Positions 6,975 to 14,265 of a stretch of 20,686 nucleotides of DNA are shown here, one piece after another (position 1 is the first letter of the stretch; the number at the start of each line of letters is the position of its first letter). The stretch lies in contig CAYYZY010000142.1 of the NCBI GenBank assembly GCA_964475955.1, positions 1 to 20,686 on the forward strand, written 5' to 3'. The stretch is from DATKZH01 sp964475955. GTDB taxonomy: Bacteria; Planctomycetota; Planctomycetia; Pirellulales; Thermoguttaceae. The notes beneath the pieces are model-generated. The model was not told the DNA's origin and made no database searches. It saw nothing but the letters and a program-made list of their open reading frames with translations. The position numbers were made by a program, and so were the translations under genes.

Positions 6975-7072
6975 GCAGCCTGCGCCTCGGCTGTCCCGTC
7001 CGTATCCGGTTCTGCCTGGCGTGGGACGGCACGCGTCGCTTGTAAGCTACCAGTCGAAGGGACGCCTACACC

Positions 7073-7279
7073 ATGACCCGCCGCAAGAAGCCCTCGCACG
7101 CGAAACGCGGGCGCTCCCGGGCGCCGGCCGCGCAGGAGGCGGACTCCCCGAGCGCTAGTGCTTCGCGCCCGGCTCCGCCGCCCAATCCCGCCCGGCCGAA
7201 CAAACCTCTTCTGGTGGCGACGAGCCTTCTGCTGGCGGCTTGGATCGCGGTCCTGATCGCCTTGGCCGTGGCGACCTAA
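7073..7279 (+). CDS. small single-pass membrane protein, unknown
   Basis: A predicted 68-aa protein: a strongly basic N-terminus (MTRRKKPSHAKRGRSR), a Pro/Ala/Ser-rich middle, and one C-terminal hydrophobic segment, LLVATSLLLAAWIAVLIALAV (about residues 46-66), consistent with a tail-anchored or N-in membrane protein. AAGGGA lies about 10 nt before the ATG. I do not recognise a family, though tiny proteins of this layout are common in Planctomycetota. The TAA stop at 7277-7279 uses the first two bases of MITE copy 2, so the original C-terminus may have been changed by the insertion. Confidence 0.55.
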   Translation: MTRRKKPSHAKRGRSRAPAAQEADSPSASASRPAPPPNPARPNKPLLVATSLLLAAWIAVLIALAVAT

Positions 7280-7413
7280 TACGACAGCGCAGGTTCGACT
7301 CGGATGCGGGATTGGGCAGGCTGGAGCGGTGTCCAGATTTCCCAAAGTGATGATGCGTTTTTCCCCGCTTCACGTCGAAGTCGGCCGTTGGTCGATCTTG
7401 CGCTGTAGTACCA
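7278..7413 (+). repeat. MITE-like repeat, copy 2
   Basis: Second copy of the 136-bp element, same orientation, starting 1014 bp after copy 1. The inverted ends and terminal TA are preserved. Differences from copy 1 include two G-for-C changes near position 45 and single changes elsewhere. Its right edge directly abuts the left inverted repeat of a deleted IS5-type element (7414), so the two elements are back to back with no intervening base. Confidence 0.85.
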
Positions 7414-7838
7414 AGTGGCTATCCGGAAACTGATCTTGCCGTAAACGCTTATTGAGCTAAATCTGCGCACGTTCGCCCCAGGCAAAGGAGTGTGCAGATG
7501 AACACGACGACACGGAAGCCGTATCGGACCGACCTGATCGAGGAGGAACGGCCGGGCTGGGACTTGGAGGTCATTTCGCGGCCCCAAGGAGCCCGTGGAT
7601 TCGTGCGGCTGCCCAAGCGCTGGGTGGTCGAGCGGACGTTTGCGTGGCTGGGCCGCTGTCGTCGCCTCAGCAAGGACTACGAGCGGCGGCCGGATTCCGG
7701 TGCCTCGACGTTCCGGCTTGGTGCGATCCACCTTATGCTCCGAAGACTGGCCGGGCCAGCCGTAAAAGACCCACCGTTTTCCTACCGCCACGCCGCCTAA
7801 CCCCTCCAATTCCCGAGAACTCTTCCCGGATAGCCACT
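7414..7838 (+). mobile_element. internally deleted IS5-type insertion sequence (425 bp)
   Basis: Bounded by inverted repeats: AGTGGCTATCCGG at 7414-7426 and its exact complement CCGGATAGCCACT at 7826-7838, with matching AA/TTC bases inside. Between them is one reading frame holding only the two ends of an IS5-family transposase. A full-length relative would be near 800-900 bp, so roughly half is missing. The left side touches MITE copy 2. The right side shares base 7838 with the aroA stop codon. No unambiguous target-site duplication is visible, only a CA on both sides. Confidence 0.85.
7498..7800 (+). pseudogene. IS5-family transposase, N- and C-terminal ends fused by internal deletion
   Basis: A 100-aa frame opening with a good Shine-Dalgarno (AAAGGAG, 7484-7490) and the ATG at 7498. 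Residues 6-20 (RKPYRTDLIEEERPG) match the usual IS5-family N-terminus (YPTDLTDEQW type). From about residue 22 the sequence jumps to the family C-terminus: GARGFVRLPKRWVVERTFAWLGRCRRLSKDYE (31-62), containing the catalytic Glu (E45) and downstream Arg of the Y2-R-E-K signature. The segment carrying both catalytic aspartates is gone, so it cannot transpose by itself. The deletion kept the frame, so a small DNA-binding or decoy protein could still be made. Confidence 0.85.
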
Positions 7839-9115
7839 CAGCCCCCCGCCAGCATCCGGAGATCATCAAAGAAACCCGGGTAGGTCTTGGCGGTGCAGCC
7901 GGGGTCGCGGATGACGACGCCGGGCGAGGCGAGGCCGACGACGGCCAGGCTCATCGCCATGCGGTGGTCGTCGTAGGTGTCGATCTCGGCGGGGTGCAGG
8001 GGGCGGGGGACGATCCGGAGGCCGTCCGGCCGCTCCTCGACCTCGGCTCCCAGCTTGCGAAGCTCGGCGGCCAGGGCGGCGATGCGGTCGGTCTCCTTGT
8101 GGCGGATGTGGGCCACGTTGGCGATCGTGGTCGGACCCTCGGCGAACAGCGCGACCGCTGAGAGCGTTTGCACCGTGTCGCTGATCGCGTTCATGTCGAC
8201 CTCGATGCCGCGGAGGCGGCGCCCGGTGACCGTGATGGACCCCGGGCCGCAGTCGACCTGGCAGCCCATCCGGGCGAGGCAGTCGCAGAAGGCCACGTCG
8301 CCCTGGAGGCTCTCGCGGCTGAGTCCCCCGACGGTCACGCGGCCCCCGGTCACCGCGGCGGCGGCGAAGAAGTAGCTGGCGGCCGAGGCGTCGGGCTCGA
8401 TCTCGTAGCGGCGCCCCTCATAGCGGTTTCCGCACGGAACGACGAACCGCGCGAGGCGGTCCGTCTCCACGTGGGTCCCGAAGGCGGCCATCACGGCCAA
8501 CGTCATCTCTACGTACGGCTTCGAGACCAACTCGCCCTCGACGGTCAGTTCAACGGCTCCCGCCGCGCAGGGGGCGACCATCAACAGGCCGCTCAGGAAC
8601 TGGCTGGAGATGTCGCCCGCGATCGTCGCCCGGCCGCCCGGCAGGCCGGCGGCGCGAACCACGACCGGCGGGCAGTCGTTGTCGGCTTCGCTTTTGGCGT
8701 CGGCCCCCAGTTGGCCGAGGGCGTCGAGGAGGTCACGGATGGGGCGCTGGCGCATGCGTGCCGTGCCGTCGAGCCGAAAGGTGCCGCGGCCGGCGGTGAC
8801 CATGGCCGTGAGGAACCGCATGGTCGTGCCGCTGTTGGCCACGTACAGGTCGGCCCGGTCGCGGGGAATGCGCCCGCCGGAGCCGACGATCCGCACGGCC
8901 GACGCGCCAAGGTCGTGATCCACCTCGAGGCCGAGCTGCCCGAGCGCGCCGATCATCACCCGGGTGTCTTCGCTGTCGAGCGCGCCGGAGAGGAGCGACT
9001 CGCCGCGGGCAAGCGCGGCGCAGACCAGGGCTCGATTGGTGATGCTCTTGGAGCCGGGCGGCCGGACGGAGCCGTCCAGCGGGCCGGTCGGCTCGATCAG
9101 GAGGGTATCGGTCAC
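7838..9115 (-). CDS. aroA: 3-phosphoshikimate 1-carboxyvinyltransferase (EPSP synthase)
   Basis: Transfers enolpyruvyl from PEP to shikimate-3-phosphate in chorismate synthesis. Seen in the 425-aa product: PGSKSITNRAL (K23, S24, R28), NSGTTMRFL (94-102, PEP site), RQRPIRDL (R125), SSQ (170-172), DMNAISDTVQTL with catalytic D313, RHKETDR with E341 and R344, YDDHRMAMS (381-389), and KTYPGFF (410-416). It is full length. The start is GTG at 9115, which overlaps the TGA of the upstream propeller gene (GTGA), so translation is probably coupled. The stop codon at 7838-7840 takes one base from the terminal repeat of the IS5-type element, and the protein still ends right after the usual C-terminus. 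Sequence class is the NSGTT type rather than the E. coli NAGTA type. Confidence 0.96.
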   Translation of the reverse strand: MTDTLLIEPTGPLDGSVRPPGSKSITNRALVCAALARGESLLSGALDSEDTRVMIGALGQLGLEVDHDLGASAVRIVGSGGRIPRDRADLYVANSGTTMRFLTAMVTAGRGTFRLDGTARMRQRPIRDLLDALGQLGADAKSEADNDCPPVVVRAAGLPGGRATIAGDISSQFLSGLLMVAPCAAGAVELTVEGELVSKPYVEMTLAVMAAFGTHVETDRLARFVVPCGNRYEGRRYEIEPDASAASYFFAAAAVTGGRVTVGGLSRESLQGDVAFCDCLARMGCQVDCGPGSITVTGRRLRGIEVDMNAISDTVQTLSAVALFAEGPTTIANVAHIRHKETDRIAALAAELRKLGAEVEERPDGLRIVPRPLHPAEIDTYDDHRMAMSLAVVGLASPGVVIRDPGCTAKTYPGFFDDLRMLAGG

Positions 9116-10356
9116 GGGGGCGATCCCGATCTGGGGTTTCCGGTTCCGTTGTCCGCGGCGATTTTCCACAGGTGGTCGTCGCTTCGGAAGTAGAGGGCGC
9201 CGTCGGCCACGGCGGGCGAAGCGAGGATGGCGGGGTCGATCTGGTTGGTCGCGACCACTTCTCCCTTCTCGCCGAGGCGGACCACCTGGACCAGGCCGTC
9301 GTGGTTGACGGCGTAGAGGCGGCCGCCGGCCACGACCGGCGTCGCCCAGATGGGGCCTTTGAGCCGCAGTTGCCAGAGGACGTCGGCGTCGAACCGGTCG
9401 GCGCAGATGAGGATTGCGGGCGACTTGATCCGGTAGACGCGGCCGTCGGAAACCACGGGGCTCGAGTTGCCGCCCCGCAGGCGCCGCTCGTACCAGAGGG
9501 GCTCGATGCTTTGCGACGCCGGATCGTACCTCAAAGCGTGCAGCCCGTTGGCCGGCAGGTAGATCGCGTCGCCGCAGGTGGTGCAGGAGGCGATCGTGTG
9601 GCAGTCGGCCTCGTAGTGGAACAGCTCCTTTCCCGTGCCCGGATCGTGGCCGCTGAACCGGCCGCGGGTCTGAAGCAGCACGACGTCGTCGTCGGGCGAG
9701 TCGCCGCGGAGCACGGTGGGCGAGCACCAGACGGCGTCGCGCTGGCGCTCGAGCCGCCAGCGGGTGTGGCCATCGGCCGCGTCGATGCCGGCCACGAACG
9801 ACTCGCCCTGGTTCTCGAGCTGCACGACGACCACGTCGCCCACCGCCAGCGGCGAGCTTCCCATGCCGGCGGCGTTTCGCGTGGTAGGGTTTTCATAGGT
9901 GAGGCCGCGGAGCCACTTCAGGTTGCCGTCGAGGTCGAAGCAGACCAGGTCGTTCGACGAGTAGAGTGCGAACACCCGCTTTCCGTCGCTGGCCGGCGTG
10001 TTGGCCGCCACGGCGCCGAAGGGGTGGCAAATCGTGCTGCCGGTGGCCCAGAGCCGGCGGTGCCACAGGAGCTTGCCGGCGGCGGCGTCGAAGGCGAGCA
10101 CGTGGAGCCGGTCTTGCCGCGGCCCGCCGGAGCACGTCACCACGACCCGCCCGGCCACGACGATCGGCGACGAAGGCCCCCGGCCCGGGAGCGCGGCCTT
10201 CCAGGCGACGTGCTTCCCGTCGCCGAACGACCGGGGCAGGTTCTTTTCGGCCGAAACGCTCCGGTTGTCGGTGCCGCGGAACTGCCGCCAGTCGCTCCCG
10301 CAGCACGCCGCAAGAACCGCGACGGCCAACGCGAGCTGAGTGCCGATACGTTGCAT
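9112..10356 (-). CDS. PQQ-like beta-propeller protein, secreted or lipoprotein
   Basis: A 414-aa outer-membrane-assembly/PQQ-like repeat protein. Seen: a short signal peptide with a possible lipobox (LAAC, C18), the SDWRQFRG signature that opens many planctomycetal propeller proteins, and repeated blade units with the pattern SSPIVVAGRVVV, TPASDGKRVFALYSSNDLVCFDLDGNLKW, SSPLAVGDVVVV, GIDAADGHTRW, SSPVVSDGRVYRI, ATPVVAGGRLYAV and ASPAVADGALYF. That is about six to seven blades spread over residues 60-400. There is no catalytic domain, so a binding or scaffold role is likely. It is the middle gene of a three-gene minus-strand run and overlaps aroA by GTGA. The pairing with aroA looks accidental rather than functional. 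Confidence 0.85.
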   Translation of the reverse strand: MQRIGTQLALAVAVLAACCGSDWRQFRGTDNRSVSAEKNLPRSFGDGKHVAWKAALPGRGPSSPIVVAGRVVVTCSGGPRQDRLHVLAFDAAAGKLLWHRRLWATGSTICHPFGAVAANTPASDGKRVFALYSSNDLVCFDLDGNLKWLRGLTYENPTTRNAAGMGSSPLAVGDVVVVQLENQGESFVAGIDAADGHTRWRLERQRDAVWCSPTVLRGDSPDDDVVLLQTRGRFSGHDPGTGKELFHYEADCHTIASCTTCGDAIYLPANGLHALRYDPASQSIEPLWYERRLRGGNSSPVVSDGRVYRIKSPAILICADRFDADVLWQLRLKGPIWATPVVAGGRLYAVNHDGLVQVVRLGEKGEVVATNQIDPAILASPAVADGALYFRSDDHLWKIAADNGTGNPRSGSPP

Positions 10357-10414
10357 GGCGAGGTCTCAAGGGTGAGGGTAGATCGGTCGATCCGGCCGCC
10401 TTGGAAAACGTGGA

Positions 10415-11560
10415 CTACTTCCGGTCGGTCGAGAGGACGGCCCCGCCGGTCGCGTCGCACACGCGAAGCTGGAAGCTCCATCCCCGGGCCCAGTTCTGCG
10501 TTTGGGCGTTTTGGCACACCTTGACGAGGATCACGTTGCGCCCGGGTCGGAGCACGCCGCGGCACGCGTACTGGTCGAACTGCGAGCCGGCGTGGTAAAC
10601 GTCGTGCTCGTCGATCAACGTGGAATTGAGCCACAGCTTGACGGCGTTGTCCGACGCCATCCGGAACTCCACTTCCCGCCGCTCGTCGGCGAAGAACTCG
10701 GCCGCGGCGTAACCGACCACGTCCTTCTCCTCGGCCAGCGCCTTGTTGAAGTCGACCCGGCCGAACTCGTGGCCGCTCTCGTAGTCGATCCACCCGACCG
10801 GCCCGTGCTTGCCCGGGTACGACGCCTGGAAATCGATCTCGCGCTCGGGCGGGTAGACGGCGTCGAAGCCCCGTTCGTCGGTGTTGTCGAACGGGCCGAT
10901 CAGCTTCCACCGGGTGAGGAAACCGAAGTGCCGGGTGAGATCGACCTCTTCGCCCTGCTCCTCGAGCCGGTCGGCCAGGAGCCGGATCTGGTCGAGGTCG
11001 CGGGCGAACGTCAACGCCTTGCGATAGCGCGGCACGGCCTTCGCCGGACCGTCGGACTCGGCGACCTGCTCGGCCTCGTCGATCAGCCGGGCGACGGCGT
11101 CGCGCCGCAGCTCCACGCTGGGATCGTCGAGCAGACCGGGCAGAAGCCGATCGGGGGCGGTCGGGTCGGTGCGCACGAGCCACTCGTAGGCGAGGCGCCG
11201 GGCTCGCGGGGCGTGGCCCCTGTCGCCGACGAACCGCTCCAGCTCCGCGGCGGGCAGTTCGCCGCCCCGGGCCAGCGTCCGCTCGGCCATCGCGTCGACC
11301 GCGCATCGGACCCAGTTGGCCGCAAGCGGGCCAGCCTTGTCGAGGGCGCCCAGCAGAGTGGGCAGTTGGGAGACGTCGGCCTCGACCACCTGCGCCCACG
11401 CCCGGGCGGCATCCCGGTTGCCGGCCCCTTTCGGCCCCACGTCCAGGAGCGAGTCGACGAGCGGTTCGAGGTCGGCTGCGAACGCCGGCACGGTCAACCC
11501 GACCGCCAGGAGGATCGCAGGCAGGCGGATGACGAAGGGCGGGCGGCAGAGAGTCCTCAT
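10415..11560 (-). CDS. exported HEAT-like / jelly-roll domain protein, unknown
   Basis: A 381-aa protein with a signal peptide (VIRLPAILLAVGLTVPAFA, cleavage near 28). Residues about 35-200 are alpha-helical, with a HEAT-like unit at 136-161 (PDRLLPGLLDDPSVELRRDAV) and a TPR-like helix pair around 165-200. Residues about 210-370 look like a galactose-binding/jelly-roll module of the kind found at the ends of planctomycetal exported proteins: WKLIGPFDNTDERGFDAVYPPE, EVEFRMASDNAVKLWLNSTLI, GVLRPGRNVILVKVCQN, WSFQLRV. No catalytic residues recognised. The ATG at 11560 is chosen because it yields the signal peptide; the open frame upstream to 11749 runs through tandem repeats and the promoter. 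It heads the run with the propeller gene, 58 bp apart. Confidence 0.75.
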   Translation of the reverse strand: MRTLCRPPFVIRLPAILLAVGLTVPAFAADLEPLVDSLLDVGPKGAGNRDAARAWAQVVEADVSQLPTLLGALDKAGPLAANWVRCAVDAMAERTLARGGELPAAELERFVGDRGHAPRARRLAYEWLVRTDPTAPDRLLPGLLDDPSVELRRDAVARLIDEAEQVAESDGPAKAVPRYRKALTFARDLDQIRLLADRLEEQGEEVDLTRHFGFLTRWKLIGPFDNTDERGFDAVYPPEREIDFQASYPGKHGPVGWIDYESGHEFGRVDFNKALAEEKDVVGYAAAEFFADERREVEFRMASDNAVKLWLNSTLIDEHDVYHAGSQFDQYACRGVLRPGRNVILVKVCQNAQTQNWARGWSFQLRVCDATGGAVLSTDRK

Positions 11561-11632
11561 GGCAATTGTTCCCAAGGGCCTTCTTCGAGCGGAGCACGCC
11601 CCGACGCGCGGCGCTGCGAAGCGGACGCCCGG

Positions 11633-11674
11633 CACGTCGGGGGCACCTATTATCACGTCGGGGCCACCTATTAT
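11633..11674 (-). repeat. two tandem 21-bp repeats upstream of the exported-protein gene
   Basis: On the minus strand ATAATAGGTGGCCCCGACGTG is followed immediately by ATAATAGGTGCCCCCGACGTG, with one mismatch in 21 and no gap. The unit length is exactly two helical turns. The upstream unit supplies most of the TATAAT -10 and the downstream unit carries a GATAAT at the same place. The arrangement is like two operator sites on one helix face, about 75-115 bp before the ATG at 11560. Confidence 0.8.
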
Positions 11675-11699
11675 AGGGACGCGCGCGCCGCTTGGGAAA
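11670..11699 (-). promoter_or_regulatory. promoter of the exported-protein/propeller/aroA run
   Basis: The complement of 11670-11675 is a perfect TATAAT. An 18-nt spacer leads to a weak -35, TTTCCC (complement of 11694-11699). The predicted transcript starts near 11663 and would have a leader of about 100 nt through the second 21-bp repeat. A consensus -10 in this base composition is notable; the poor -35 suggests activator help. Confidence 0.45.
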
Positions 11700-11905
11700 C
11701 GGCCGGCGGTCTCCCGCGTCCGCAGGCGGCACAACTGCGGGCGTGTCACCGGGTTCCGTTGACGTGGAGACGCGAAGCGTCGGTTCGTCCGTGACGAGGC
11801 ACAGCGTCGTCACGATGCGACGAAAACGGCCGGCGCGGTCGTCTGGGAACGCGCGGCTCGTTCCTCGCGGGTTGCCCCGTGACGAAGCCGCGTGGCCGCC
11901 GGCCC

Positions 11906-11933
11906 TTGTGAATCGGGACGAATCCATTCTAAT
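11906..11933 (+). promoter_or_regulatory. promoter candidate for the Fe-ADH/PfkB operon
   Basis: TTGTGA (11906-11911), a 16-nt spacer and TCTAAT (11928-11933) place transcription start about 28 nt before the dehydrogenase ATG at 11968. AAAGGTGG at 11955-11962 is the ribosome-binding site. Confidence 0.4.
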
Positions 11934-11967
11934 GGCGGGGGTACGCAGCACACGAAAGGTGGCTTCG

Positions 11968-13158
11968 ATGAGTGACGATTCGAGCATTCGCTACGATTTC
12001 GTCGCCCCGCGGCAGATCGTGTTCGGCTGGGGACGGCGGCGCGAAGTGGGAACGCTCGGGCGGACGTTGGGGCGCCGGGCCTTCGTGATCGTCGGCTCGC
12101 GCACGCTGGCCGCCCAGGGGCCGTTGGACGAAGTCCGGCAGGCACTGCGAACCGAGGGCGTGGAGCCGGTCCACGTCGACACGATCTCGCGCGAGCCGGA
12201 GGTCGACGACATCGACCGCGCGGCCGGCTTGATCCGCAAGCAGGGGATCGCGCCGGGCGACTTCCTCCTGGCGATCGGCGGCGGCGCGGCCATCGACCTG
12301 GCCAAGGCCGTGGCCGCCATGGCCACCAACGACCGGAGCCCGACCGTCAAAGACTACCTCGAAGGCGTGGGCCGCGGACTGAAGCTCGACGTGGAGCCGC
12401 TCCCCGTACTGGCCATGCCGACCACCGCCGGCACGGGCGCCGAGGCGACGCGCAACGCGGTGATCTCGTCGTACGATCCGCCGTTCAAGAAGAGCCTGCG
12501 CGACAATCGGCTCGTGCCGCGCATCGCCCTGGTCGATCCCGAGCTTACGGTGAGCGTGCCTCCGCAGATCACGGCCGCCAGCGGCATGGACGCGATCACT
12601 CAGCTCTTCGAGAGCTACATCTCCCGCAAGGTGCAGCCGATCCCCAAGGCGCTGGCCATGCAGGGCCTGCGGCTCGGGGTGCCGTCGATCACCGAGGCGG
12701 TGCGCAACGGCTCCGCCCGGGAGGCCCGCGAGAAAATGGCCCACGCCGCCTTGCTTTCGGGCATGGCGCTGGCCAATTCGGGGCTGGGCATGGCGCACGG
12801 GGTGGCGCCGGCGCTGGGCGTCCACTGCCGGGTGCCGCACGGGGCCGCCTGCGCGCTGATGCTGCCGGTCGCGCTGCGCGCGAACGCCGAGGTCCGCCAA
12901 GACGATCTCGCCCGGCTGTATCGCGTGCTCTTCGGCAGCGACCGCACGCTCGGGCCGCGGGAAGCCGTCGCGCGGTTGGCCGACCAGATCGAGAAGCTGT
13001 GCGCGGCGGTCGGCGTGCCGCGCCGGCTCTCCGACTTGGGCGTGACCGCCGACAAGGTCTCGGCGATCGTGGCCAGCAGCCGCGGCAGCAGCATGAGCGG
13101 CAACCCGCGCGAGCTTTCCGACGACGAGCTGACCCACATCCTCGAGGAGATCCTGTGA
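11968..13158 (+). CDS. iron-containing alcohol dehydrogenase family protein
   Basis: A 396-aa group III metal-dependent alcohol dehydrogenase/maleylacetate-reductase-type enzyme using NAD(P). Seen: GGGAAIDLAKA (104-114) and PTTAGTGAEAT (151-161) for the nucleotide; metal-site motifs SGMDAITQLFESYIS (205-219) and MAHGVAPALGVHCRVPHGAA (275-294), giving D208, H277 and H291. The usual second metal ligand His, four residues after the Asp, is Gln212, which alters the metal site; some subfamilies do carry Gln there. Substrate unknown. Start: the ATG at 11968 with AAAGGTGG before it; the longer frame from 11692 has no family resemblance. The stop overlaps the GTG of the following PfkB kinase gene, so the two are probably one operon on a shared sugar or polyol pathway. 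Confidence 0.92.
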   Translation: MSDDSSIRYDFVAPRQIVFGWGRRREVGTLGRTLGRRAFVIVGSRTLAAQGPLDEVRQALRTEGVEPVHVDTISREPEVDDIDRAAGLIRKQGIAPGDFLLAIGGGAAIDLAKAVAAMATNDRSPTVKDYLEGVGRGLKLDVEPLPVLAMPTTAGTGAEATRNAVISSYDPPFKKSLRDNRLVPRIALVDPELTVSVPPQITAASGMDAITQLFESYISRKVQPIPKALAMQGLRLGVPSITEAVRNGSAREAREKMAHAALLSGMALANSGLGMAHGVAPALGVHCRVPHGAACALMLPVALRANAEVRQDDLARLYRVLFGSDRTLGPREAVARLADQIEKLCAAVGVPRRLSDLGVTADKVSAIVASSRGSSMSGNPRELSDDELTHILEEIL

Positions 13159-14078
13159 TCCTTTGCGCCGGACTGACCCCCGCCTGGCAACAGGTGCTCG
13201 TGTTCGACTCCTTCCGTTGCGGCGAGGTCAACCGCGCCCGGGAAGCGCGCTGGTGTGTCTCGGGCAAGGTGTTCAACGCAGGCATTGCGACCCATTACCT
13301 GGGCGGGCCGAGCCGGACGCTGGCCCCGGTCGGCGGCCCGGCGCGCAACCCGATCGAACGCGAGACCGAGGAGATGGGCCTCCCCATCCGACTCGTGTTG
13401 ACGCGCGCCGCCACCCGCACCTGCACCACCCTCATCGACCGCGCCACCGAGACGATCACCGAACTGGTCGAGAACGGGCGCCCGCTCACGCCGTCCGAAC
13501 TCCGGCTGTTCCGGGAGGTCTACGCGGAAGAGGCGGCCAAGGCCGACGTGGTCGTAATCATCGGCTCGCTGCCGGCCGGCACGCCCGAGGGGTTCTACCG
13601 CGAGCTGGTGGAGCGGACGCCGTGCCGGACGGTGCTCGATTTCCGCGGCGAGGGGCTTCTGTCGGTCCTCGACCGAAAGCCCTACGTCGTGAAGCCGAAT
13701 CGCGACGAGCTGGGCCGCACGCTGGGCCGTTCGCTCGAAAACGACGACGAGCTGGTCGACGCCATGCGCGAGCTGAACGGCCGGGGGGCCGAGTGGGTGG
13801 TGGTCACCCAGGGGAGCCGGCCGGTGTGGGTGACTTCGGCCGACGCCGTCTATCGGCTCCACCCCCCGCCGGTCGACCGGGTCGTCAACCCCATCGGCTG
13901 CGGCGACGCCATGGCCGCGGCCGTCGCCTGGGCCACGCGCGACGGCCGCGACGCCGTCGAGTCGGTGCGCCTCGGCATCGCCGCCTCGGCCGAAAACCTC
14001 CGCCAACTCCTCCCCTGCCGCCTCGACCCGGCCAAGGTGCAGGAACGGGCCGCGGAGGTACGGGTGGAGAAGGTGTAG
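13155..14078 (+). CDS. PfkB-family sugar(-phosphate) kinase, 1-phosphofructokinase-like
   Basis: A 307-aa ribokinase-fold kinase closest in layout to 1-phosphofructokinase/tagatose-6-phosphate kinase. Seen: SGKVFNAGIATHYLGG (36-51; the family form is GGKGINVAR...LGG), the beta-lid strand region RTCTTLIDRATETITELVENG, IGSLPAGTPEGFYREL (136-151), VVKPNRDELGRTLG (178-191), VVVTQGS (215-221), and the anion-hole/catalytic motif NPIGCGDAMAAA (245-256; D251 is the base, family form GAGD). The GCGD and SGKVFN variants make the exact substrate uncertain. Starts with GTG at 13155, overlapping the dehydrogenase stop (GTGA), with GAGGAGA just upstream. A hexose-phosphate or polyol degradation role shared with the dehydrogenase is an inference. 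Confidence 0.85.
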   Translation: MILCAGLTPAWQQVLVFDSFRCGEVNRAREARWCVSGKVFNAGIATHYLGGPSRTLAPVGGPARNPIERETEEMGLPIRLVLTRAATRTCTTLIDRATETITELVENGRPLTPSELRLFREVYAEEAAKADVVVIIGSLPAGTPEGFYRELVERTPCRTVLDFRGEGLLSVLDRKPYVVKPNRDELGRTLGRSLENDDELVDAMRELNGRGAEWVVVTQGSRPVWVTSADAVYRLHPPPVDRVVNPIGCGDAMAAAVAWATRDGRDAVESVRLGIAASAENLRQLLPCRLDPAKVQERAAEVRVEKV

Positions 14079-14171
14079 TACCGACTGTGTGCAATCGTTC
14101 TCATTCCGATTTGAATGAAGGGGCGTTGCACGAAATGCACGAGATTGAAGGTGTTTCGGTAACAGCACGCT

Positions 14172-14190
14172 GTTCTCCGTGGCTCCGTGG
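14172..14190. repeat. TCTCCGTG-type micro-repeat, copy A
   Basis: GTTCTCCGTGGCTCCGTGG contains two CTCCGTGG units. Related units (TTCTCCGTG, TCCTCCGTG, CCTCCGCGG) recur at 14396-14421, 200 bp further on and just before dnaE2. A small hairpin AACAG-CACG-CTGTT (14161-14174) lies at its left edge. Confidence 0.45.
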
Positions 14191-14265
14191 TCAGTTCCCC
14201 GATCTCCGCGACCCGGCCACCACGCCGGGTGAACGTGCCCGCGCGGCGAACGCGCTGCGACCGTG

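Larger units (their letters stand above)
11561..11967. other. 407-bp divergent intergenic region
   Basis: This gap separates the minus-strand exported-protein operon from the plus-strand dehydrogenase gene. It contains a 21-bp tandem repeat with a consensus minus-strand -10 (11633-11675), a candidate plus-strand promoter near 11906, and otherwise GC-rich sequence that stays open in several frames without resembling any protein I know. I see no RNA gene. Confidence 0.6.

Noticed and set aside
6264..7413. Composite transposon carrying the Minf_1886 gene
   Set aside because: The flanking repeats contain no transposase and are only 136 bp. Two independent MITE insertions explain the arrangement; only recombination between them remains possible.
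9116..9727. Upstream 204-codon in-frame extension of aroA on the minus strand
   Set aside because: It lies wholly inside the propeller gene in another frame. The GTG at 9115 gives the normal EPSP synthase N-terminus and the GTGA overlap.
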